Assembly (NCBI GenBank): GCA_021826315.1
Contig: JAKAZZ010000020.1
Coordinates: 1-45,230 of the forward strand
Direction of reading: 5' to 3'
Origin: Actinomycetes bacterium
GTDB lineage: Bacteria > Actinomycetota > Acidimicrobiia > Acidimicrobiales > Acidimicrobiaceae
Length of the DNA: 45,230 bases
Notes under the pieces: generated by a model
Seen by the model: only the letters and a program-made list of their open reading frames with translations
Told to the model about the DNA's origin: nothing
Database searches by the model: none
Translations under genes and position numbers: made by a program
Shown here: one piece after another, positions 34,060 to 43,420 of the stretch
Layout: every line of letters starts with the position of its first letter
Position numbering within the stretch: the first letter of the stretch is position 1

Positions 34060-34896
34060 ATGGCAGCTGCACCTCTTCGACTTGATAAAGCCTTGGTGGC
34101 TAGGGGATTGGCGCGCAGTCGCGAGGTAGCGCTTTCAATGATAGAGGCGGGCCACGTTTTAGTGAATGGGTCGATTGCGCAAAAGGCCACGCGACAGGTG
34201 CGAAGTAGCGATCAGATAGTTGTTGCGAACCACTTTCCTCGCTATGTTGGTCGGGGCGCAGAAAAGCTTCTAGGACTCTTAGAGCGCCATCCCTTGGATA
34301 TAGCGGGCACCGAAGTTGCTGACCTAGGCTCTTCGACTGGAGGCTTCACTCAAGTTCTTCTTGAGGTCGGTGCTGCTAGGGTGTGGGCTATCGACGTCGG
34401 GAAGGGCCAGCTCGACCAGTCGCTTCGAACCCACCCCAAAGTAGAGGTTATGGAGGGCGTCAACCTTAGATTCCTTGACCGAAGGCAATTCAACCTTCCA
34501 AAGCTCGATTTAGCCGTTGGCGATCTAAGTTTTATCTCGCTAACCAAGCTCGTAGACGCAATTGTAGATGTCGTTCTTGAACAAAGGGGAACCTTCGCGC
34601 TACTCGTTAAGCCTCAATTTGAAGTCGAGCGTGAGGTGGCTGCTCGGTTTAAGGGCGTAATTACGGACCCGCAATATTGGCGGAGCGCAATTTCTAAGGT
34701 GGGAGATCGCTTCGTTGAGGCCGGTGCGAGGATTGATGATTTGATTCTTTCGCCAATATCCGGCGGTGACGGTAACCGCGAGTTTTTTATCGTTGGAAGT
34801 GTCGGTGTTTCTGACCGTGCACAAAATGCAACTTCAATCGATGAGATGATCGAACGTGAGGTTCAATTGGCTCTCCAACCTGTCGCTAAGCCATAG
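34060..34896 (+). CDS. tlyA: TlyA-family rRNA 2'-O-methyltransferase
   Basis: The 278-residue protein has an S4 RNA-binding domain (about 6-60; LDKALVARGLARSREVAL, AGHVLVNG) followed by an FtsJ-like Rossmann methyltransferase domain with VADLGSSTGGFTQVLL (86-101). The catalytic tetrad of TlyA/RrmJ can be placed at Lys69, Asp155, Lys184 and Glu241. Actinobacterial TlyA methylates 2'-hydroxyls of 16S and 23S rRNA, and its loss gives capreomycin resistance. It starts with ATG. It opens the tlyA-nadK-recN-pyrG-NUDIX series, in the same order as in mycobacteria, which supports orthology. Confidence 0.93.
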   Translation: MAAAPLRLDKALVARGLARSREVALSMIEAGHVLVNGSIAQKATRQVRSSDQIVVANHFPRYVGRGAEKLLGLLERHPLDIAGTEVADLGSSTGGFTQVLLEVGAARVWAIDVGKGQLDQSLRTHPKVEVMEGVNLRFLDRRQFNLPKLDLAVGDLSFISLTKLVDAIVDVVLEQRGTFALLVKPQFEVEREVAARFKGVITDPQYWRSAISKVGDRFVEAGARIDDLILSPISGGDGNREFFIVGSVGVSDRAQNATSIDEMIEREVQLALQPVAKP

Positions 34897-35088
34897 CGCT
34901 CGTCCCTTACTACTGTTCGCGAACTAGCAATGAATTCTTGCTGACAAAGGCAAAAAACAGCTAACTTGTCCATGAATCTACTGAATCATCTCGCTGGCTC
35001 AACAATCGCTCGCTAATTAGTGCTAGCAATACACTTATAATCTTCCTAAAGTAGAAGAGTCATTACAGTTTTTCAAAAATTTGATCGG

Positions 35089-35949
35089 TTGGTGCACTTG
35101 AAGCGTCGCGTAGGAGTTCTCGTTCACACTGGCCGCAGAGGAGCCCTCGCAGCCTTCGAAGAGATTGGCGACTGGTGTAAAGTGAACGGCTTTGAGGTAG
35201 TCAATGTCCTCAAGAGCTCCGACTGTTTAGGCCTTGAACTCCTTGTTTCTCTCGGTGGTGACGGCACCATGCTTCGCGCAATTGATCTTTCTCTTGCATA
35301 TCAAATTCCAGTTCTTGGCGTGAACTTTGGCCATCTTGGCTATTTGACCGAGATCGAGCCAGCCGAGCTATCGGGTTCATTAGATAAGTTCTTTGAAGGC
35401 AACTATCGCCTGGAGGAGAGGATGACTCTCAACATTGAGGTCTACCCTATGGCAGTAGCTGACAGAGGAAGGGGCTCAAGGGAGCACCTTCACTTTGTTG
35501 CGTTGAATGAACTAGTGGTCGAAAAGTCGTTCTCTGGAAATGTGGTGAAACTATCCGTTGGGATCTCAGGTAAGCACTTTTTGGACTATGAAGCTGATGG
35601 ATTGATAGTGGCTACGCCAACGGGATCGACTGCGTACTCCTTCTCAGCGAGAGGACCGATTGTCTCGCCGTCGTTATCAGCTCTGGTTATGACTCCAATC
35701 TCGCCTCATATGCTCTTTGACCGGGCGCTTATCCTTGCTCCAACTGAAAGAGTGGAGATAACGATCATGGATGGCCAAGATGCGACATTGATGGTGGATG
35801 GGATTAATCGTCACTCACTATCGATGGGTGAGATGGTCTCAGTAGGCGCATCACCATTATGTGCCAATATCGTTAAATTCTCCGAACGGGACTTTAGGGA
35901 GATCCTCAAGCAGAAGTTTGGCCTTGGTGAAAAGAAGATGTATCGCTAG
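35089..35949 (+). CDS. nadK: NAD kinase
   Basis: This 286-residue cytosolic ATP- (or polyphosphate-) dependent NAD kinase makes NADP. Hallmarks are LVSLGGDGTMLRA with GGDGT at 56-60, Asn140-Glu141 in ALNELVVEK, and DGLIVATPTGSTAYS (170-184), which binds NAD and the catalytic Asp region. Length is normal. The start is uncertain among TTG 35089, GTG 35092 and TTG 35098, none with a clear ribosome-binding site. It lies between tlyA and recN; the stop is 46 bases before the recN start. Confidence 0.94.
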   Translation: MVHLKRRVGVLVHTGRRGALAAFEEIGDWCKVNGFEVVNVLKSSDCLGLELLVSLGGDGTMLRAIDLSLAYQIPVLGVNFGHLGYLTEIEPAELSGSLDKFFEGNYRLEERMTLNIEVYPMAVADRGRGSREHLHFVALNELVVEKSFSGNVVKLSVGISGKHFLDYEADGLIVATPTGSTAYSFSARGPIVSPSLSALVMTPISPHMLFDRALILAPTERVEITIMDGQDATLMVDGINRHSLSMGEMVSVGASPLCANIVKFSERDFREILKQKFGLGEKKMYR

Positions 35950-35995
35950 AGAGCCACAAGTACTTGAGAAACTGTGATTGAGAGGCTTGACGATA

Positions 35996-37594
35996 GTGCT
36001 CGAAGAACTAACAGTGTCTAATTTGGGTGTAATTGAATACGGTAGAGTCACCTTCGGGGACTCTATGAATGTTTTGACGGGTGAGACCGGTGCGGGAAAG
36101 ACCCTTGTGGTAGGGGCTATCCAGCTGCTACTCGGAGCTAAGGGTGATAGTCAGATCGTTCGAACCGGCGCTGATGCGGCCACAGTTACCGCTCGAATCG
36201 TCGACGAGAAGGAAAATGAATATATCGTCGAAAGAAGTGTCCTCGCAAATGGGCGCTCGCGTGCTTACATCGACGGAAAGGCCGTAACGATTGCGCAACT
36301 AGAGGAGTTCACGAGCGACTTCCTCGAAGTCCATGGGCAGCATGCAGCCATGAAGTTAGGTTCGCAGCCCAAGCAGCTTCGAATTGTTGATCAGTACGGA
36401 AAGGTCGATACCAGCAAGCTCAATGATCTTCGATCCCTGCTTAGAGAGAAGGTTGAAGAGATAGCGAGAATTGAGTCCTCTCGAGATGAGATAGAGCGTG
36501 AAGCCGCTATCGTCGCCTTTGAAATTTCGGAGATCAAGAAGATTGCGATAAAGGGCCCAACCGAAGATGGTGACTTGGAGCTAGAGCTTAACCGTCTTGA
36601 GTCGATTGAATCCTATCGCGAGCTTTTCGGTGAGATAATCGACCTTTGCGATGGAGACGGCGCCTCGACAACCGGAAAATTCTCGCAGTTGCTGAAGAGA
36701 TCGAGATCGCTCGCCGGTACTGAGGCAATATCTGAAATTCTCGATACCATCTCAGCCAATATCAGCGAGTTGTACCACGAAGCTGTCACCTCAATCGATG
36801 ACTTAGAGTTCGATCCTTCACGCGTGGAGGAGATTCGCCATCGCCTTATGGCCCTTCGAGACATAAAGAAGCGATATGGACCTTCCTTAGCGGACGTAAT
36901 TAGCCAGCTATCGAGGCTTGAGGCAAGGATGGAGTCGTTTCATATTGCTCCGGAAGACATCGAGGCACTAAAGGAAGAGATAGTGGCCCTTCGAGAATCG
37001 GTTGCGGTTGAAGAAGAGATGGTTGCCAGTGAACGTCGGAGAGCCGCCGATTCGCTCTGCGCAGGAGTCAATCTTCGACTCGGTGATCTTGCCCTAGCTA
37101 GAGCGACCCTTTCCTATCAGCCTGGTATCGCCCGTGATATGTCAAACCTGCTCTTCTACTTTCAAGCTAATCCCGGTCTGGCACCAGTCGAGTTGGCAAA
37201 GTTTGCATCGGGGGGTGAATTGTCGAGGTTGATGCTCGCTATCTCTCTCGAGGCTTCAAAAGACTATACATCACTGTTGTTCGATGAGGTCGATGCGGGA
37301 GTAGGCGGCCAAGCCGGTGTCTCAATTGGCCGTGCACTGCAGTCGTTAGCTAATGATAGACAGGTGATCGTGGTCACGCACCTAGCCCAAGTCGCCGCAT
37401 TCGCCCTTACGCATTTCTACATCGATAAAGTGACTGATGGGGCAAACACCCGAACCGAGATTGTCAAATTAGCCCCTGATGGTCGGGTAGATGAGGTCGC
37501 GCGAATGCTATCTGGTCATGGGGGTTCGACTAGCGCTAGAGCGCACGCCAAGGAGTTAATCGAGGCCTCACGATCGAGCGCCAAGGGGGGCTAA
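35996..37594 (+). CDS. recN: DNA repair protein RecN
   Basis: This 532-residue SMC-like ATPase acts early in double-strand break repair by homologous recombination. The N-terminal half has MLEELTVSNLGVIE and Walker A LTGETGAGKT, followed by FLEVHGQHAAMKL. A long coiled-coil-forming middle (about 145-380) follows. The C-terminal half has ABC signature ASGGELSRLMLAI, Walker B LLFDEVDAGVGG and VIVVTHLAQVAAF. GTG at 35996 is chosen because it gives the canonical RecN beginning and has AGAGG upstream; TTG codons at 35978 and 35987 would add residues unlike the family. Confidence 0.94.
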   Translation: MLEELTVSNLGVIEYGRVTFGDSMNVLTGETGAGKTLVVGAIQLLLGAKGDSQIVRTGADAATVTARIVDEKENEYIVERSVLANGRSRAYIDGKAVTIAQLEEFTSDFLEVHGQHAAMKLGSQPKQLRIVDQYGKVDTSKLNDLRSLLREKVEEIARIESSRDEIEREAAIVAFEISEIKKIAIKGPTEDGDLELELNRLESIESYRELFGEIIDLCDGDGASTTGKFSQLLKRSRSLAGTEAISEILDTISANISELYHEAVTSIDDLEFDPSRVEEIRHRLMALRDIKKRYGPSLADVISQLSRLEARMESFHIAPEDIEALKEEIVALRESVAVEEEMVASERRRAADSLCAGVNLRLGDLALARATLSYQPGIARDMSNLLFYFQANPGLAPVELAKFASGGELSRLMLAISLEASKDYTSLLFDEVDAGVGGQAGVSIGRALQSLANDRQVIVVTHLAQVAAFALTHFYIDKVTDGANTRTEIVKLAPDGRVDEVARMLSGHGGSTSARAHAKELIEASRSSAKGG

Positions 37595-37661
37595 CTCCAA
37601 CCTTTTGACGCCGTGGGAACGTCTAGGCTATGTGAGTACGAACGGATGAGAAAGTAGAGTA

Positions 37662-39275
37662 ATGGTGGCTAAGCATATTTTTGTAACTGGAGGGGTCGCC
37701 TCTTCACTTGGAAAAGGGCTCACCGCTTCATCACTCGGTCGACTACTCAAGGCTCGTGGTCTCAGGGTGGTCATGCAGAAGCTTGACCCATATATCAACG
37801 TCGATCCAGGGACGATGAACCCATTCGAACACGGCGAAGTCTTTGTAACCGATGACGGTTTTGAAACAGACCTCGACCTCGGCCACTACGAGCGCTTCAT
37901 TGACGTCAATCTTAAAAAGAACTCCTCAGTCACCACCGGATCTATCTATCAGACGGTCATCGCCCGTGAGAGGCGCGGAGACTATCTAGGTAAGACTGTT
38001 CAGGTTATTCCACACGTAACCGACGAGATCAAGAGGCGAGTCAATCTCCTAGCGCGCGAAGATGTCGACGTCGTGATAACTGAAGTTGGTGGAACGGTTG
38101 GCGACATCGAAATCCTTCCATTCCTTGAGGCGATCCGCCAATTTCGTAAAGACATCGGTCGCGATAACGTCTGTTATGTTCACCTCACACTAGTGCCCTC
38201 TATCGGACCTGGCGGGGAGCAGAAGACTAAGCCTACGCAACACTCTGTTACCGAGTTGCGCTCTCGCGGCATCCAGCCCGACGTGATCGTATGTAGAACT
38301 TCTGAGGATCTCACCGAGAGCCTGAAGTCGAAGATATCAATGCTCTGTGACGTTCCAAAGGACGCAGTCATTAGCGCCGCAGACGTTGCTAATATCTACG
38401 AGCTTCCTGTGGTTCTTCATAAAGAGGGGCTTGATCGCTACATCATTAATCACCTAAAACTTGAAAGTGGGGGAGGATTCGAACTCAACCTCGATTCATG
38501 GCTTGATCTTGTGGCTCGCTCTTCCAACCTAAAAGAGAGTGTCAAGATTGGGATAATCGGTAAATATGTAGAGCATCCAGATGCCTACTTGAGTGTGGTT
38601 GAGGCGTTGCGTCACGGAGGAATCTACCATGGCGTTGCAATTGACTTCGAGTGGATTCACTCCGAGGAGGTCACTCCCATGATGGCCGAGTCGATGCTTG
38701 GCCACCTAGCCGGAATAGTGATTCCTGGAGGATTTGGAGAGCGCGGTATTGAGGGTAAAGTTGCAGCCGCTGGTTATGCACGAGAGGCCAAGCTTCCCTG
38801 CCTAGGACTCTGCCTCGGCCTTCAGACCATGGTTATCGACTACGCTCGAAACGTCGCCGGACTTGAACACGCTCATTCGCGAGAGTTCAAAGAGGATGCG
38901 CCACACCTTGTTATTGACCTAATGGAAGAGCAGCGAGCCATAAAGGACCTTGGTGGTACGATGCGCTTAGGGGCATACGTCGCGAGGCTACGGTCTGGTT
39001 CAAAGGTAGCAAACTTGTATGGCGAGACAATTGTTTCAGAGCGCCATCGCCATAGGTTCGAAGTTAATTCAAACTATAGAAGTCGCCTTGAAGAGGCGGG
39101 GTTAGTCTGCTCCGGGGAATCTCCGGACGGTTCGTTAGTTGAATTTGTCGAGTTAGAAGACCATCCATTCTGGATCGGAACCCAGGCTCATCCGGAATTC
39201 AAGAGCCGTCCAGATCGTGCCCATCCGCTCTTTCGTGGTCTCGTAGAGGCGGCGATCGCCCATCAGAAGAGCTAA
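37662..39275 (+). CDS. pyrG: CTP synthase
   Basis: The 537-residue enzyme converts UTP, ATP and glutamine to CTP. The N-terminal amidoligase domain starts [20 protein letters not shown] and carries the P-loop and the UTP-site segment [19 protein letters not shown] is also present. The C-terminal class I glutaminase has [10 protein letters not shown], the nucleophile Cys in CLGLCLGLQ, and AHPEF with the His/Glu pair. Length is standard. It is 67 bases after recN. Mycobacteria have two genes between recN and pyrG that are missing here. Confidence 0.96.
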   Translation: MVAKHIFVTGGVASSLGKGLTASSLGRLLKARGLRVVMQKLDPYINVDPGTMNPFEHGEVFVTDDGFETDLDLGHYERFIDVNLKKNSSVTTGSIYQTVIARERRGDYLGKTVQVIPHVTDEIKRRVNLLAREDVDVVITEVGGTVGDIEILPFLEAIRQFRKDIGRDNVCYVHLTLVPSIGPGGEQKTKPTQHSVTELRSRGIQPDVIVCRTSEDLTESLKSKISMLCDVPKDAVISAADVANIYELPVVLHKEGLDRYIINHLKLESGGGFELNLDSWLDLVARSSNLKESVKIGIIGKYVEHPDAYLSVVEALRHGGIYHGVAIDFEWIHSEEVTPMMAESMLGHLAGIVIPGGFGERGIEGKVAAAGYAREAKLPCLGLCLGLQTMVIDYARNVAGLEHAHSREFKEDAPHLVIDLMEEQRAIKDLGGTMRLGAYVARLRSGSKVANLYGETIVSERHRHRFEVNSNYRSRLEEAGLVCSGESPDGSLVEFVELEDHPFWIGTQAHPEFKSRPDRAHPLFRGLVEAAIAHQKS

Positions 39276-39346
39276 ATTTCATATAACGTGACTAACCATC
39301 CCTTGAGGCACCTTGCAATCGCTGACCTAAAAAGGTAGGAGAAACT

Positions 39347-39973
39347 TTGGCTAAATTTTGGATTGATCGCGAACGATCGAAGGTCGTCTGGCCAGGCCAA
39401 GACGATACGGTTCGCTACCTCAAAATTGAGCGTGTAGCGATTGCAAATAGCGAGTCTGATGAATTGGGATTTCGTGACGTAATCAGGCATCCAGGTGCGG
39501 TCGTTATTGTTGCATATCTTGAAGAGTTGTCTTCAGTTCTATTCATAAAGCAATACCGAGCCGCTCTCGATACCGAGGTGGTTGAACTACCTGCGGGCAA
39601 GAGAGATGTAGCTGGGGAACTCCCTATCGACTGTGCCTCTCGAGAGTTAGCTGAAGAGCTAGGCGTCTCTGCATATCAAATTGAGCCTTTGATAACCTTC
39701 TATAACACCCCTGGATTTTGCGATGAGGAGACCCAGGTCTTTCTCGCTCGGGGGTTATCTTCCGTTGCGATCGATCCTCAGAGTCCAGAGGAAAAGAGTG
39801 CGGTTCGAATGATTGCACCTTTAGACAAGGTTGAGGCACTCATCTCATCTGGAGTGGTAGTCGATGGAAAGACCATACTTGGTCTTTATGCGCTAAAGGG
39901 TCGAATAGCTGAGGGGCTAATCCGATGCGAAGCGCAAGATTCGTTGGATCTGGATCAGTTCATATCCCTGTAG
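39347..39973 (+). CDS. NUDIX hydrolase, ADP-ribose pyrophosphatase type
   Basis: The 208-residue protein has the Nudix box GKRDVAGELPIDCASREL extending to AEELGV, with the GX6E spacing seen in ADP-ribose pyrophosphatases, preceded by FIKQYRAAL and VVELPAG. The downstream TPGFCDEETQVFLARGL is also characteristic. It would hydrolyse ADP-ribose to AMP and ribose-5-phosphate. TTG at 39347 has GGTAGGAG about six bases upstream. The position after pyrG matches the mycobacterial order. Confidence 0.92.
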   Translation: MAKFWIDRERSKVVWPGQDDTVRYLKIERVAIANSESDELGFRDVIRHPGAVVIVAYLEELSSVLFIKQYRAALDTEVVELPAGKRDVAGELPIDCASRELAEELGVSAYQIEPLITFYNTPGFCDEETQVFLARGLSSVAIDPQSPEEKSAVRMIAPLDKVEALISSGVVVDGKTILGLYALKGRIAEGLIRCEAQDSLDLDQFISL

Positions 39974-40030
39974 ATTTCTACAGAAAGCTGAGCCGACTTT
40001 GATTGGTAGCTGTAAAGAGAATCAAAGTCG
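39968..40030 (+). terminator. Two hairpins at and after the NUDIX stop codon
   Basis: CTGTAG-ATTT-CTACAG (39968-39983) is a perfect 6-bp stem containing the TAG stop. It is followed by a second stem, CGACTTTGATT (39994-40004) with AATCAAAGTCG (40020-40030), 11 bp perfect with a 15-base loop. Only ATCGATTTCGG follows, so T-run termination is weak. They probably mark the end of the housekeeping cluster transcript. Confidence 0.5.
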
Positions 40031-40759
40031 ATCGATTTCGGGTATTGATTAGGTCGGGCTCCCAGATGAACTCGCATTTTGGGGTTGTTGTTTGTTCAAT
40101 GCGTGGTAGTTTCTAATTGTACGTACATTTATATATAATTCTTTATCACTTCGTTATTGTATTGAAGTAAATAATTCTAGGCAGCAAAAGCTTTACGGAT
40201 TGAACTAGCTGTAATTGAATGTTGAATCTATTCGTCAAGTTAGGAATCCAGAAGAGTCGTCAAAGGAACATTGCGAAAGATTCTTAGACATTCGCCGCAC
40301 TAGGAGCTATAGGAATTTTTTTGCCGACAATTCCTATGCAGAGAGGTTGAAAGGGGACGAAGGCTTTGGACCCAGTCGCATGCGCATTGAACTTTGTCGT
40401 AAACAAAGTATTGGTAAGGGCTGTCGCTAAGGCAATTGATCCATTTGGTAGGAGATTGCGACCTTTGGCGCGGAATTTCGACTTTACTGATGCTCGGGGA
40501 TGGGTTAGCTTCGACACTTCCACTAACGCAGGGTCTTCCGAGATCTTCGTCGGCACTCCTATCAGGCAGAAGTGGTTCGATTGCTGAAATCGCTTCAACT
40601 TTGAGGTTGGATTTTCACGTGAGCAAGCCATCTGGCAGTAACGCCAAGCTTTTTGAACCATATTCGGGCACAGAGTAGTCTTGAAGATCGCGCTTCCCAC
40701 ATTCTGACCGATGGCGTAGTAGTAGAAAGATTTTGTATCTTAGAATTGCCGAGTTCTCC
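40031..40759. other. Gene-poor region with a 9-bp inverted repeat
   Basis: About 730 bases without a gene I can support. The first 170 bases are strongly AT-rich. ATAGGAATT (40309-40317) and AATTCCTAT (40329-40337) form a perfect inverted repeat with an 11-base spacer. Several frames of 70-138 codons overlap on both strands (for example TTG 40366 to 40587 with GGGG upstream), but none gives a recognisable product, and the mixture of frames may reflect decayed coding sequence. The LysR promoter should lie at its right end. Confidence 0.4.
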
Positions 40760-41665
40760 TTGACCCTAAACCAGATGAAGACATTAGTAACCGTGGTTGA
40801 AAGCGGCTCCATCACTGCAGCGGCTAAGCGCCTATTTGTAACACAGGCTGCAGTCTCAACGGCACTTGCTGCTCTGAAGAGCGAAGTGGGGGTAGAGCTC
40901 TTTGTACGTGAGGGTCGTGGAGTTCGACTCACGGAGGCTGGCGCTACTTTGTATGAGTACGCCAAGAAGATCCTTGGTTTAATTGAAGAAGCGACCAGCG
41001 TTACTCGGGGAAGTGGGGGATTAACAAAGCGCATTCTTCGTATCGCAGCTGTCACTACGGCTGGAGAGGTTCTCCTCCCAAGATGGCTCGATTCTTACTT
41101 AGTTATCGACGCTGAAATTGAAATTAAGTTAGAGGTATCAAATCGGAGCAGAGTGTTCGATCTTCTCGAGAGTCACAACGTCGACCTAGCTGTCTGTGGA
41201 ACTCCACCTCCAAATCGCCTCCTTGAAGTAAAAGCCGTCCGAGGCCACAAGCTCTTTTTGGTTATCGGGCGAAGCAGGCTATCGTCCCTTGGAGAGACGG
41301 CCGATGTAGGTCAAATGATCGAGATCCTGTCTCGCACGCCGTGGCTAGTTAGGGAAGAGGGATCGGGGACTCGAAGCAACAGCGATGAGTTGATCGCTCG
41401 ATTAAATATCGAACCGCAGCTGTTTACCCTTTCGTCCAATGTAGCTATCAAAGAGGCGTGCCTTTTGGGAGTTGGAGTTGCCTTACTCTCAATTGATAGC
41501 GTCTCAGAAGAATTAAGTGACGGACGACTTTCGATACTTGAAGTACCGACGACTCCCATCAAAAAGATTTGGAACGTGGTTGTTCGGCGAGACGAACCAT
41601 TGAATCGCGTCGCTGCTGCTTTTCTTGACCACATAGTTGAAGCAGCCTACGTCGAAAGAACCTAA
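40760..41665 (+). CDS. LysR family transcriptional regulator
   Basis: The 301-residue regulator has an N-terminal winged helix-turn-helix, TLNQMKTLVTVVESGSITAA then AKRLFVTQAAVSTALAALK and ELFVREGRGVRLTEAG. A type-2 periplasmic-binding-like effector domain follows (about 90-300). The helix-turn-helix resembles the CbbR/CysB-like branch, but the ligand is unknown. TTG at 40760 gives the usual TLNQ start; TTG at 40733 would add nine residues. Neither has a good ribosome-binding site. It is convergent with the TetR gene. No divergently transcribed target is next to it, which is unusual for LysR. Confidence 0.9.
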   Translation: MTLNQMKTLVTVVESGSITAAAKRLFVTQAAVSTALAALKSEVGVELFVREGRGVRLTEAGATLYEYAKKILGLIEEATSVTRGSGGLTKRILRIAAVTTAGEVLLPRWLDSYLVIDAEIEIKLEVSNRSRVFDLLESHNVDLAVCGTPPPNRLLEVKAVRGHKLFLVIGRSRLSSLGETADVGQMIEILSRTPWLVREEGSGTRSNSDELIARLNIEPQLFTLSSNVAIKEACLLGVGVALLSIDSVSEELSDGRLSILEVPTTPIKKIWNVVVRRDEPLNRVAAAFLDHIVEAAYVERT

Positions 41666-41762
41666 CAATAGTAACAACACTTGCTAAAGTATGGTTTGGA
41701 TGCGAAGAACGCCGTCGAGGTTACTGTACCGGCACTCATTGGCCCTAAGAGGCAAATCGGTT

Positions 41763-42497
41763 TTATAGAGCGGCTCTAGATTCATTGACCTCTGGGAATT
41801 CTTCGTCGTTACCTTCGGTGACATACGATGGTCTTGCTGCTAGGCCCGTAGTAAGTATGTCGGCGAACTCTTGAAGAAGCTCGTCGACGGTAATGTTATC
41901 GATTCCGTAGGTCTCTAAAACCGGTATCGCCGATCCGATAGCCGGAACTATCACCATGGAAATAAGGATCCACATTGCATTTGATATCTCTCGCATGGCG
42001 CCTATATGCCTGTAGCGAGCCAGAGCTTCCATGGAAGCGGCCCTTTGGGCGTGCATAGCCTCAAGTGCGTACTCTCTGCGCTCTTTCGATCCTTTAGAGT
42101 TATCCTTTAGCACGCCAGCTATGACAGCTGAAGTTGTGAGCGAGGTAAGTCTTTTTGCGACGATCTGGCCGGCAATTTCTAGAGTCTTTGGATCATTGAG
42201 TAGTGAAGGGTCGAAGTTGTCTCCGATTGCTCGCGCAGTATCTCGGCTCGACCGAATCTGAGGAACTACCTCTTCGTCGATCACGGCATAAAGTAGCTCC
42301 TCTTTAGTCGCTATATGGTACTGTATTGCGGCAAGTGAAACTCCAAGTTCATTTGCAAGGGAACGTAGCGACGTTCCGACATACCCAAAGTGTGCAAAGT
42401 GGAGTGCTGCCGTCTTGATGAGCTGGTTCCGATCGAGTACCCGTCCAATATCTTTAGGAGGCCGGCCACGACCTCGTTGATTCTGTATCTCTGCCAT
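41763..42497 (-). CDS. TetR family transcriptional regulator
   Basis: The 244-residue protein starts with a basic arm (RGRGRPPKDIG) and has the TetR DNA-binding domain: LIKTAALHFAHFGYVGTSLR, then SLANELGVSLAAIQYHIATKEELL, followed by an all-helical ligand domain and an acidic tail. ATG at 42497. It lies 160 bases downstream of the PaiB-like gene on the same strand. Effector and targets are unknown; actinobacterial TetR proteins near acyl-CoA genes often sense acyl-CoA, which is only a suggestion here. Confidence 0.88.
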   Translation of the reverse strand: MAEIQNQRGRGRPPKDIGRVLDRNQLIKTAALHFAHFGYVGTSLRSLANELGVSLAAIQYHIATKEELLYAVIDEEVVPQIRSSRDTARAIGDNFDPSLLNDPKTLEIAGQIVAKRLTSLTTSAVIAGVLKDNSKGSKERREYALEAMHAQRAASMEALARYRHIGAMREISNAMWILISMVIVPAIGSAIPVLETYGIDNITVDELLQEFADILTTGLAARPSYVTEGNDEEFPEVNESRAAL

Positions 42498-42657
42498 ACT
42501 TCTATCCGACCTAAGATGCGACCCAGCGATCGTTTGCGATAGTTTACCGAACGAATTATATCGATGTATGAACTTGGGGTGTTTTCATCTACTTCTGTGG
42601 TGCTATTGGGTATTGCTGAGCTTCACATAGGCGATTGGCCTGTGAAGAGGTTGAACT

Positions 42658-43290
42658 TTACTGACCTTCTTCAAGACGGTTCACTCTTATCATCTCAGCT
42701 GCGGTCCTTTTATCCTGAAAGTCATTACTTTTGTTGAGAAAATTTGCGACGGCGATACGATCCTCAAGTGCTCGATTCTGACTCAACTTGAACTTGCCCT
42801 CAATGTCGGCGACGTCAATTTTGATTACTTCGATGCCCCGCTTCATTGAAGCGATGTAACTGTCATTTGAGGTGGATGTAAAAGAGCTACCTCTTTGATC
42901 TTCAAAGTGGCGAGTCATCTCTTCTAGATCCCGATCGAAGTGATCTGCTTCTACGAATCGAATGGTCCCACGAAGGTGGACAACTGAATAGTTCCATGTG
43001 GGGACTCCCGATTCGCTATAGAGGGTCGGGGTGACGCTAGAGGAGACTCCGTGGAAGACGAGGTAGACATCGGGTACTTCATGGCAGATAGCAAGGTGGG
43101 GATTCGCCTTTGAGAAGTGGCTAGTGAGAATTATTTTATCGTCGTTTAAAGTTGCAACCATGGGGAGGTGGGAGACGAAGGTTTCATCACCCTTAGAGGT
43201 GATGACTGTTGCTAGAGGATTATCCTCTATGAACTTCAATAATTCGTCGACGTTGTTCGTGCGAAAGGCAGAAGGGTTGTAAAAGCGCAT
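42658..43290 (-). CDS. PaiB-like FMN-binding protein/regulator
   Basis: This 210-residue split-barrel flavin-binding protein of the PaiB family begins MRFYNPSAFRT and has LTSHFSKANPHLAI, DVYLVFHGVSSSVTPTLY, then VPTWNYSVVHLRGTIRF. These are the classic PaiB segments that bind FMN; a C-terminal part with VIKIDVADIEGKFKLSQNR also fits. Bacillus PaiB is described as a negative regulator of sporulation and protease genes; a role as a flavin-dependent redox protein or regulator here is inferred. It starts with ATG, with no strong ribosome-binding site, and is divergent from ychF. Confidence 0.88.
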   Translation of the reverse strand: MRFYNPSAFRTNNVDELLKFIEDNPLATVITSKGDETFVSHLPMVATLNDDKIILTSHFSKANPHLAICHEVPDVYLVFHGVSSSVTPTLYSESGVPTWNYSVVHLRGTIRFVEADHFDRDLEEMTRHFEDQRGSSFTSTSNDSYIASMKRGIEVIKIDVADIEGKFKLSQNRALEDRIAVANFLNKSNDFQDKRTAAEMIRVNRLEEGQ

Positions 43291-43420
43291 AATTGGATCG
43301 TAGCGAGATATTGTTGCGAGTGCTAACTGCTTTTTGACTACTACTTATCTCTCGGAGGGTGAAAAACTACAAAGGGATCGCCTAACATGAAACGTTGGTA
43401 GTTTTTCAAAGGAGTTCATC

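Noticed and set aside
40284-40700. 138-codon minus frame in the gene-poor region
   Set aside because: Composition is mixed, no motif or ribosome-binding site, and it overlaps other equally open frames.
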